DNA of 64,000 nt, from positions 25,547,835 to 25,611,834 of the forward strand of contig NC_003076.8 of the NCBI RefSeq assembly GCF_000001735.4, in the 5' to 3' direction. Source of the stretch: Arabidopsis thaliana (Eukaryota > Streptophyta > Magnoliopsida > Brassicales > Brassicaceae). Below the pieces are notes generated by a model. The model saw nothing but the letters and a program-made list of their open reading frames with translations. It did not search any database and was not told the DNA's origin. Position 1 is the stretch's first letter. The number at the start of each line of letters is the position of its first letter. Shown piece by piece: positions 32,601-40,419 of the stretch. Both the position numbers and the translations under genes were made by a program.

Positions 32601-33396
32601 CAGGTACTGCACCGTCAAACAATATCCAAGGAAGCAACACAAGACAGAGTAATGTCTGCATACATTGTCAGCAACGAGGACATGCTTCCACGAATTGTCC
32701 CTCACGGGTTCCAGCATCTCGAAATTCTCGTCCTACTGCAACAAATCCGAGAAACGGTACTGATCCTTGTATAATAGTTTAGCAAACAAAGATCATCGAT
32801 TAGCTTTTGCTAGTATGTACTATATACTAGTCAAAATTCAAGCAAATTGTCCAGACCAAGTCTTCCTTATTGACATGTAATTTATATTCTAGTATTGTTG
32901 GTTATAATGCAGATGAAAGTACAGTATCATGTAACACTTGTGGATCACAATGTGTTCTTCGTACAGCCAACACAGAAGCTAACAGGGGAAGACAATTCTT
33001 CTCATGTCCAACACAAGGCTGCAGTTTCTTTGCGTAAGAGTCTGGTTTTACCCCAATTTCTTCGCATAATCCATTTTTTTTTCCTTTTACATCACTCAAC
33101 ACATCAGTTTTTTGTTTGCACTGCTTGTAAACAGATGGGAAGATAGCATAAACAACAGTAGTGGGAATGCAACAACAGGGTCTAATAGCGGCGGGAGCGG
33201 TAGACGTGGCAGCCGTGGTCGTGGCCGTGGAGGTAGAGGCGGCCAAAGCAGTGGAGGACGACGCGGCTCTGGAACAAGCTTTGTCTCTGCAACTGGAGAG
33301 CCAGTGAGTGGTATAAGGTGCTTCTCATGTGGCGATCCTTCACATTTTGCTAACGCTTGTCCTAATCGTAATAACTCTAACGGTAACTATTTCTAA
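26699..33396 (+). CDS. TOP3A: DNA topoisomerase 3-alpha (type IA)
   Basis: Part of the RecQ-TOP3-RMI1 complex that dissolves double Holliday junctions. Twenty-four exons: 26699-26995, 27243-27421, 27514-27586, 27679-27801, 27907-28028, 28105-28177, 28274-28393, 28582-28665, 28756-28935, 29024-29152, 29345-29419, 29923-30012, 30139-30243, 30816-30850, 31120-31249, 31390-31442, 31520-31619, 31712-31750, 31933-32011, 32139-32210, 32354-32425, 32589-32756, 32913-33033 and 33135-33396. They total 926 codons plus stop. The Toprim domain has VAEKPSVAK and DCDREGEN. The catalytic tyrosine is in [11 protein letters not shown] (Tyr342 by my count, codon 28618-28620). The C-terminus has a Cys4 topoisomerase finger, a CCHC knuckle ([14 protein letters not shown]), a GRF finger (CNTCGSQC to SFFAWED), an Arg-Gly-rich linker and a second knuckle ([14 protein letters not shown]). 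The intron between exons 20 and 21 contains copies of flanking exon sequence. Confidence 0.97.
32246..32298. repeat. Exon-derived direct and inverted copies inside a TOP3A intron
   Basis: ACCAGGCTTTGAT from exon 20 (32185-32197) recurs in the next intron at 32246-32258 and 32265-32277. Directly after the second copy, 32281-32298 is a perfect 18-base reverse complement of the start of exon 21 (32362-32379). The structure looks like templated filler DNA from end-joining repair. The inverted arm could pair with exon 21 in the pre-mRNA. Confidence 0.75.
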
Positions 33397-33492
33397 GTCT
33401 ACTTACTACGAACTTTGACTATGTATGTAGCATGATTAATTAGTGCTACTAACTTAATTTGGGTTTTTGTATTTTATTTTATTTTATTTTAT

Positions 33493-33690
33493 GACCACTT
33501 TTTCTCTGGAATTCATCCTAATTTGCGTAGATCACTGTTAGCTGGATATTTTAAATATAATATTTCACGTGCTATTCTGAATCACTGAATAGTTTCCACC
33601 TATTTTATTTATAAATCTTGAATAGTCGTTTTTAATTTTTAGTTATGTTCTTAGTGAGCTAATGTGGATCCATATTTCATCATTTTTTTT
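33493..33690 (+). repeat. Dispersed direct repeat, copy A
   Basis: Shares long matching blocks with copy B at 38952-39135 in the same orientation. Examples are GCGTAGATCAC, GTTAGCTGGAT, TAAATATAATATTTCACGTG followed by CTATTCTGAATC, TTTTTAATTTT and TAATGTGGATC. Similarity extends over ~180 bases with small indels. The element type is unknown; I see no terminal inverted repeats. Confidence 0.7.
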
Positions 33691-33758
33691 GTATTGTCTC
33701 ATAATTCATAATTCATACATCAACTATATCACTATGTATATGCCATTGATCTTGAGTC

Positions 33759-33858
33759 TAGACATGGTCAAGTAATAGATATTAACAAAATGCTTAAGCT
33801 ACAAAGTTTAGTCCTCCGAATTTGTTTTTAGAGATGGTCAAGTAATAGATATTAACAA
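33759..33858 (+). repeat. 30-base direct repeat pair, 70-base period
   Basis: 33759-33788 and 33829-33858 are identical apart from one base (TAGACATGG against TAGAGATGG, then TCAAGTAATAGATATTAACA and one more A). Unexplained; possibly a repair duplication or part of a degraded element. Confidence 0.8.
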
Positions 33859-33879
33859 CTGTTAATAACACAAACCACA

Positions 33880-33947
33880 GTCGTTTTGCTCTGTAAGAAA
33901 ACGACACAACAACCGGAATAAACGCCGTTTTGTTGTTTAAAAACGGC
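33880..33947. repeat. Two adjacent small hairpins
   Basis: GTCGTTTT (33880-33887) pairs with AAAACGAC (33898-33905) over a 10-base loop. GCCGTTTT (33924-33931) pairs with AAAACGGC (33940-33947) over an 8-base loop. Both are perfect 8-bp stems of related sequence, upstream of the LRR kinase gene. Role unknown. Confidence 0.6.
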
Positions 33948-35111
33948 ACACCAATTTTCAGTCCATTTTGAACATAAAAGATTTAAAATTCTCAAATCGA
34001 AATTGAGATAACAGAGGATCCGGCGAGCTTCTCCGGCGTAGGATTCGGGTCATTTTCTTCGGCAACTATGAAAGGGAAAAAAAGAGAGAGAGAGGTGATT
34101 ACTGATTAGGCCGTCTCCTGTGGAACAAGAACGCGTTTCTTCTTACATTCCTCATCGAAGGAGTTGTTGTAGCCACTTGAGGTACTTTTCATACTAATCT
34201 TGGAATTTGTATAGCTTGGTTCGGTATATTGAACAGTCAATTAGGTATCTTGCTGTGAATGATCAAGTGGGTACTTATCATTGCCTCTTCTTAGTAGTCT
34301 CATTACAAGACTGAAGTTTGGTCTCAAAATTGACAAGCTTCTCGAAGCATTTGTCCTTGGACTATAACTTATAGTCGAGCTTGTTGTCCCTTCTCCAGTT
34401 GTTATCTTGGTTGTCGTCTGTATATAGAAGATTAAAACAACTGTTTTGCTTGGAGTATAATTGATACTTTACAATAGAATAATAATGCACGAAATTGAGG
34501 TCGTGAGAGAATGAGGAAAGCCAAGTTCTCATGCCATGTCGGCCATCTCTATCTTGTTGATTTGAGTACTTAGAGTCTATTATAGCTTCAAAGTTACAAA
34601 AAGGACCATCATTTTTAAGCCTTGTAGTTCTCACTTTGACTAATTCATGGCTTACTTTATTTGTTGCTTCAAAGACAAAACGAATATTGAGTTTCTTTTT
34701 TACTTGAAATAAACAAAAGCAAAGCTGATAGGCTTCTGAAACTAATATTAAAAGACAGGCCAGTACTAATAGAAGACTTTTTTAATGAACAAATTTCAAA
34801 CTTCAAAGCTTTCAATGATCAAAAAACTAATCATAGCTTGACCATTTCCTTTTTATATTGTTTTCCTGGAAAGAAGAAAAAAAGGTCTGCACCTCTTCTA
34901 TTCTCTCTTTTTCCTTTCCTGAAACCAGTTTCAAAGGTTGTTTTCTTGCCTAGAATTTTCATAGCTATGTGTCTTGGATCCAGATCCATAGTTTAGTAGG
35001 GCCTGTATTCTTCTTTCAAATATGCTTGTTATGCTACATGATTTGAGTTTTTTTGGATGGTTTTATGGTATGTAGTCTTTAAGAGATGTACAAAGTGAGG
35101 TTTTTGCAGAC

Positions 35112-35171
35112 ATGATTACATCTTGTTTGATGTCTTCTAATGAAGATTTAAGGGCTTCTGTGTATGCATGA
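35112..35171 (+). promoter_or_regulatory. Upstream ORF abutting the LRR kinase start codon
   Basis: ATG at 35112 opens a 19-codon frame ending in TGA at 35169-35171, directly before the main ATG at 35172. A second tiny frame, ATG CAT GAA TGG TAA (35164-35178), overlaps the main start. If these bases are transcribed, ribosomes would have to leak past or reinitiate, which would lower kinase output. Confidence 0.5.
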
Positions 35172-38100
35172 ATGGTAAAGGAAATGATGAAGCTTGCTGT
35201 TTTTTTCATATCTCTTCTTCTTATCCTTCTGATCTCTGAGACAACAGGGTTGAACTTAGAAGGTCAATATCTTCTTGAAATCAAGAGCAAGTTTGTGGAT
35301 GCTAAGCAGAATTTGAGAAACTGGAATTCAAATGATTCTGTACCTTGTGGATGGACTGGCGTGATGTGCAGCAACTATTCGAGTGATCCAGAGGTTTTGT
35401 CCTTGAATCTGTCTTCGATGGTTCTCTCGGGTAAGCTATCACCAAGCATAGGTGGATTGGTTCATCTGAAGCAGCTGGATCTGTCATATAATGGGTTGTC
35501 AGGGAAAATTCCTAAGGAAATTGGCAACTGTTCAAGCTTGGAGATTCTGAAACTAAACAATAACCAGTTTGATGGTGAGATACCTGTGGAAATAGGTAAG
35601 CTTGTGTCTTTGGAGAATCTGATCATATACAACAACAGAATCTCAGGGTCTCTCCCTGTGGAGATTGGGAACCTTTTGTCTCTCTCTCAACTGGTGACTT
35701 ACAGTAACAACATCAGTGGACAATTGCCCCGTTCCATCGGCAACCTCAAGAGACTGACAAGCTTCCGAGCCGGTCAGAACATGATCTCTGGAAGTTTGCC
35801 TTCTGAGATTGGTGGATGTGAGAGCTTGGTCATGCTTGGTCTTGCACAGAACCAGTTGAGTGGTGAATTACCAAAAGAGATTGGAATGCTCAAGAAACTT
35901 TCACAGGTGATTCTTTGGGAAAATGAGTTCTCAGGGTTTATCCCCAGGGAGATTAGCAACTGCACAAGTTTAGAAACCCTTGCTCTCTACAAGAACCAGC
36001 TTGTCGGGCCAATCCCGAAAGAGCTCGGGGACCTTCAGTCGCTGGAGTTTCTCTACCTTTACAGAAACGGGTTGAATGGAACGATTCCAAGAGAGATTGG
36101 GAATCTCTCATATGCAATTGAGATAGATTTCTCGGAAAACGCTTTGACCGGAGAGATACCTTTGGAGTTAGGGAACATAGAGGGGCTTGAGCTTCTTTAT
36201 CTTTTTGAGAACCAACTCACAGGTACCATCCCTGTGGAGCTTTCTACTTTGAAGAATCTATCAAAGCTTGATCTCTCCATCAATGCTTTAACGGGTCCTA
36301 TTCCCCTGGGATTTCAGTATCTAAGAGGACTCTTCATGCTGCAGCTGTTTCAGAACTCCCTTAGCGGGACCATACCTCCAAAACTTGGCTGGTATAGCGA
36401 TCTCTGGGTTCTTGATATGTCCGATAACCATCTCAGTGGAAGAATTCCAAGCTACCTCTGCCTTCACTCCAATATGATCATCTTGAACTTGGGTACAAAC
36501 AACCTCTCTGGCAACATTCCTACTGGAATCACCACTTGCAAAACTCTGGTCCAACTTCGTCTAGCCAGAAACAACCTCGTTGGTCGGTTCCCATCCAACC
36601 TGTGTAAACAGGTTAATGTCACAGCCATCGAGTTGGGACAGAACAGATTCCGTGGTTCCATCCCTAGGGAGGTCGGGAACTGCAGTGCCCTACAAAGGCT
36701 GCAGCTAGCAGACAATGGCTTCACGGGGGAGCTACCTAGAGAGATTGGCATGCTTTCACAGCTTGGGACCTTGAATATCTCATCCAATAAGCTTACTGGA
36801 GAGGTCCCTTCTGAAATCTTCAACTGCAAGATGCTTCAGCGACTAGACATGTGTTGCAACAATTTCTCTGGAACCTTACCAAGTGAGGTAGGTTCCCTCT
36901 ACCAGCTTGAGCTTCTGAAGCTCTCAAACAATAATCTTTCGGGTACAATACCTGTGGCTCTAGGGAACTTATCTCGCTTGACCGAACTACAAATGGGTGG
37001 AAACTTGTTCAACGGTAGCATTCCACGGGAGTTGGGCAGTCTGACGGGTTTGCAAATAGCATTGAACCTCAGTTATAACAAGCTTACCGGAGAAATACCA
37101 CCTGAGCTCAGTAATCTTGTTATGCTTGAGTTCCTGCTCCTCAACAACAACAATTTGTCTGGGGAAATACCAAGCTCTTTTGCTAATCTCTCCAGCTTGC
37201 TTGGTTACAACTTCTCATACAACAGCTTAACTGGTCCTATTCCACTTCTCCGTAACATATCCATGTCTAGCTTCATCGGTAATGAAGGGCTTTGCGGCCC
37301 GCCGCTCAACCAGTGTATCCAAACACAGCCTTTCGCGCCTTCTCAGTCAACCGGGAAGCCCGGAGGAATGCGTTCGAGTAAAATCATAGCCATTACTGCA
37401 GCTGTGATTGGCGGGGTCTCTCTCATGCTGATTGCTCTCATTGTCTACCTCATGAGACGCCCAGTGAGAACAGTCGCTTCTTCTGCTCAAGATGGCCAAC
37501 CATCGGAAATGTCTTTGGACATATACTTCCCTCCAAAGGAAGGATTCACGTTCCAAGATTTAGTTGCAGCCACTGATAATTTCGACGAGAGCTTTGTAGT
37601 TGGGAGAGGAGCTTGTGGAACCGTCTACAAAGCGGTTCTTCCAGCCGGGTACACTCTAGCTGTCAAGAAGCTGGCATCAAACCATGAAGGCGGCAACAAC
37701 AACAATGTGGATAATAGCTTTAGAGCAGAGATTCTAACTCTTGGGAATATCAGGCACCGTAACATCGTCAAGCTACATGGATTCTGCAATCACCAAGGAT
37801 CAAATCTGCTTCTGTATGAGTACATGCCCAAGGGAAGCCTTGGAGAAATACTTCATGATCCTTCATGCAACTTGGATTGGTCTAAGAGATTTAAAATCGC
37901 TTTAGGTGCGGCTCAGGGTCTCGCCTATTTGCACCATGATTGCAAGCCGAGAATCTTCCACCGGGACATAAAATCAAACAATATACTGCTTGACGACAAG
38001 TTTGAAGCTCATGTGGGAGATTTTGGACTAGCAAAAGTGATTGACATGCCACATTCTAAATCCATGTCTGCTATTGCTGGCTCCTATGGCTACATTGCCC

Positions 38101-38558
38101 CAGGTAAAGTTTTTGCTTTTGTTTGTGCAATTAAGTATCCAATGAGGGAACTGAAATTAAACTGTTTTAACAACTTTGCAGAATATGCATACACCATGAA
38201 AGTGACAGAGAAGTCTGACATCTATAGCTACGGGGTGGTTCTACTGGAGCTGCTAACCGGAAAAGCCCCGGTTCAGCCAATAGATCAAGGAGGAGATGTG
38301 GTGAATTGGGTGAGGAGTTACATAAGAAGAGATGCATTGTCCTCAGGAGTTCTTGATGCTCGGTTAACGCTAGAAGACGAGAGAATTGTCTCTCATATGC
38401 TCACTGTGTTAAAGATTGCACTTCTTTGCACAAGTGTGTCTCCAGTCGCGAGGCCATCGATGCGACAAGTTGTTCTCATGCTTATTGAGTCTGAGAGATC
38501 GGAAGGAGAACAAGAACATTTGGATACAGAAGAATTGACACAAACAACTACCCCATGA
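35172..38558 (+). CDS. Leucine-rich repeat receptor-like kinase (LRR XI type)
   Basis: Plasma-membrane receptor kinase, recognised as At5g63930; its ligand is unknown to me. Two exons, 35172-38103 and 38182-38558, give 1102 residues. A signal peptide (LAVFFISLLLILLISETTG) is followed by an N-terminal cap (CGWTGVMC), over twenty 24-residue LRRs (LxxLxLxxNxLSGxIPxEIG) with many N-glycosylation sequons, a juxtamembrane Cys cap (CGPPLNQC) and one membrane helix (IIAITAAVIGGVSLMLIALI). The kinase domain is complete: VGRGACGTVYKAV, AVKKLA, FHRDIKSNN (an RD kinase), GDFGLAK and APEY, the last split by the intron. The intron 38104-38181 is 78 nt, divisible by three and stop-free; if retained it inserts 26 residues inside the APE motif. 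The ATG at 35172 gives a good signal peptide; downstream Met5/Met6 are possible alternatives. Confidence 0.95.
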   Translation: MVKEMMKLAVFFISLLLILLISETTGLNLEGQYLLEIKSKFVDAKQNLRNWNSNDSVPCGWTGVMCSNYSSDPEVLSLNLSSMVLSGKLSPSIGGLVHLKQLDLSYNGLSGKIPKEIGNCSSLEILKLNNNQFDGEIPVEIGKLVSLENLIIYNNRISGSLPVEIGNLLSLSQLVTYSNNISGQLPRSIGNLKRLTSFRAGQNMISGSLPSEIGGCESLVMLGLAQNQLSGELPKEIGMLKKLSQVILWENEFSGFIPREISNCTSLETLALYKNQLVGPIPKELGDLQSLEFLYLYRNGLNGTIPREIGNLSYAIEIDFSENALTGEIPLELGNIEGLELLYLFENQLTGTIPVELSTLKNLSKLDLSINALTGPIPLGFQYLRGLFMLQLFQNSLSGTIPPKLGWYSDLWVLDMSDNHLSGRIPSYLCLHSNMIILNLGTNNLSGNIPTGITTCKTLVQLRLARNNLVGRFPSNLCKQVNVTAIELGQNRFRGSIPREVGNCSALQRLQLADNGFTGELPREIGMLSQLGTLNISSNKLTGEVPSEIFNCKMLQRLDMCCNNFSGTLPSEVGSLYQLELLKLSNNNLSGTIPVALGNLSRLTELQMGGNLFNGSIPRELGSLTGLQIALNLSYNKLTGEIPPELSNLVMLEFLLLNNNNLSGEIPSSFANLSSLLGYNFSYNSLTGPIPLLRNISMSSFIGNEGLCGPPLNQCIQTQPFAPSQSTGKPGGMRSSKIIAITAAVIGGVSLMLIALIVYLMRRPVRTVASSAQDGQPSEMSLDIYFPPKEGFTFQDLVAATDNFDESFVVGRGACGTVYKAVLPAGYTLAVKKLASNHEGGNNNNVDNSFRAEILTLGNIRHRNIVKLHGFCNHQGSNLLLYEYMPKGSLGEILHDPSCNLDWSKRFKIALGAAQGLAYLHHDCKPRIFHRDIKSNNILLDDKFEAHVGDFGLAKVIDMPHSKSMSAIAGSYGYIAPGKVFAFVCAIKYPMRELKLNCFNNFAEYAYTMKVTEKSDIYSYGVVLLELLTGKAPVQPIDQGGDVVNWVRSYIRRDALSSGVLDARLTLEDERIVSHMLTVLKIALLCTSVSPVARPSMRQVVLMLIESERSEGEQEHLDTEELTQTTTP

Positions 38559-38951
38559 CACAATACACATTCTTGTTGTATCTTCTTCTTTTTTCACACG
38601 AGATTATTCTTCTATGTAACCATGGCGAATAATTATTGTAAAGTCTATACGCACGCAGCTATATCAAAAGATATAAGCAGTATCTATATCTACAAGTTAC
38701 CGTTAGGTTTAATTAATTAGTGTTAATCCAATCATTATCCATGGGACCCAAACGGTAATTACCGTTGTCTTTTTAGTATGAACAGGTAAATAGTAGTACT
38801 CTCTAACATTGGATATTGTTTTTGGTCATTGGATCATTTAATAGATCATAATTTAATACTATGGAAGTATCCATGTTATAATCAACTTGATTTTTCATAG
38901 TGATTAGGTCTATAAATTATTGTTAATTTAATGAAGACACCAATAATAATA

Positions 38952-39135
38952 CGGTCACTTTTGCTCTGGAAATCATAATTAGCGTAGATCACGGTTAGCT
39001 GGATTTGTTATAAATATAATATTTCACGTGCTATTCTGAATCGTGCCCACCAGATTATATATCTAATCTCTTCTAGTTTTTAATTTTAGCTATGTGGTAG
39101 TGAGTTAATGTGGATCTGTTTTTCTCAATATTAAT
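38952..39135 (+). repeat. Dispersed direct repeat, copy B
   Basis: Partner of copy A at 33493-33690, same orientation, ~5.4 kb apart, so the pair brackets the LRR kinase gene. The best block is TAAATATAATATTTCACGTG followed by CTATTCTGAATC. Each copy follows the stop codon of a plus-strand gene (TOP3A and the LRR kinase). Confidence 0.7.
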
Positions 39136-40310
39136 TTTGTTAAATAATTAGTCCTCTTAGTCTTCACTTCTCTAGGGATATGATTTTAAATCAAACGAAA
39201 AGATTCGAGTCATACTAAGACTTATTCGTACGCCATGAAAGTTTGAAAGGTCTTTTTTTCCTTTTCTTCAAACTGAAAATTCAAAATAAAGGATAGGATA
39301 TGAATAATCGAGAAGTTCATCTTTAAGTAAATGTGATTAATATCTTAGTTATAATATCATAATGCCAAACATTATCTTGCGTGTATTAACAATATCATTA
39401 TGGTTAGAATTGAGATTCGTTAACAATACTCGAATCACTATGAGATCTTTAGCGATAGGATGATATGTGTATTCCTAACTCGATCATGAACTTTAATATG
39501 TGCTAGAAACATCTAATGTAGTTTCTGTTTTTTCTTTGTCGTTCCCAAATTCCAATGTAAATAAGGTATCTAATTACCTCATAAGATAATTCCTAGTAGT
39601 CTAATTTAGAATACTTCTTTAACAAAAAAAACATCCAAATATATACTTTTCACAATTTCTACTGAATGTAGTGTGTTGGTAAGTTATGTAACAAATTATT
39701 GAGGAAAACCATCAAAACAACTGTAAATTAAAACCACCTACAATATAAGAAGAAACATTAGGTCTCATCTTTTATTTTGTTAAAACATTAGGTCTCTTCA
39801 CCGACGGATCTATTTGTGTCCTCTACTTTTAGCCATTCTTTAAGAAAAAAGAAATGAAAAAAAATGAGGGAATTGGCTACCCTTTATTGAAAATGAAACA
39901 TGCATGATTTGTTTTCGTTAGAGATGAGAAATATAATGACATAATAAATAAGAATCCAAAGTGAAGAAGAAGTTGGAAAACAAAAAAAAAAAAAAAAGAG
40001 AGAAAAAGATTCTTTTGTCCATTAAAAGAGAATGAATGATAACGATGTCCATTATTATTCTCCGTCCTCGTGCTTAATTTAATTATCTTCCCCTCTTTAA
40101 TTAAAACTAATTAACTATTAGAGAACAATAAATAATTAAATAGTATAGTAAGAATCGGATCGTAAGGTAAATCAACGGCTGAGATTCATTCAAACCAGAG
40201 GACACAAAACATCTCTTCTCTCTCTCCCACTTTTTCTCCCGGAGACAGTTAACGTGATTCGCCCTTTTCTCTTTGCCCAAGAGCTATACGACAATACCTC
40301 CACCACACCC

Positions 40311-40348
40311 CACACACACACACGAGAGACAGAGAGAGAGAGAGAGGA
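40311..40348 (+). repeat. CA/GA microsatellite in 5' leader
   Basis: A (CA)n run followed by interrupted (GA)n, about 38 bases, some 70 bases before the ATG of the kinase gene. GA/CT tracts in plant 5' UTRs can recruit BPC/GAGA-binding proteins; here that is only a possibility. Confidence 0.7.
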
Positions 40349-40419
40349 AATTTGCTACTGAGAGATACATTCAGTGAGTGTGTGTCTGTCACCGTGGAGG
40401 AGAAACGGAAGGAGGATAG

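Larger units (their letters stand above)
33397..35171. other. Intergenic: TOP3A 3' UTR, repeats, LRR kinase leader
   Basis: Holds one copy of the ~190 bp dispersed repeat (33493-33690), a 30-base direct repeat (33759-33858), two small hairpins (33880-33947) and the kinase gene's upstream region. The leader may contain a long intron from GAG|GTACTT at 34182 to TTTTTGCAG ending at 35109; this is inferred from splice signals. A minus-strand frame of 90 codons at 34362-34634 has no recognised domain. A 19-codon upstream ORF ends at 35171. Confidence 0.55.
38559..40419. other. Intergenic: LRR kinase 3' region and RLCK promoter
   Basis: AT-rich. Contains repeat copy B (38952-39135), a 14-base direct repeat AAACATTAGGTCTC at 39753-39766 and 39783-39796, an A-tract near 39982, and a CA/GA microsatellite in the likely 5' UTR of the next gene. 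No further gene is supported. Confidence 0.6.

Noticed and set aside
34362..34634. 90-codon minus-strand frame upstream of the LRR kinase
   Set aside because: No domain, no start context and no splice partners; composition is like spacer DNA. Kept only as a mention in the intergenic entry.
36321..37556. Minus-strand frames within the LRR kinase gene
   Set aside because: Antisense of regular LRR codons; periodic composition explains their length.
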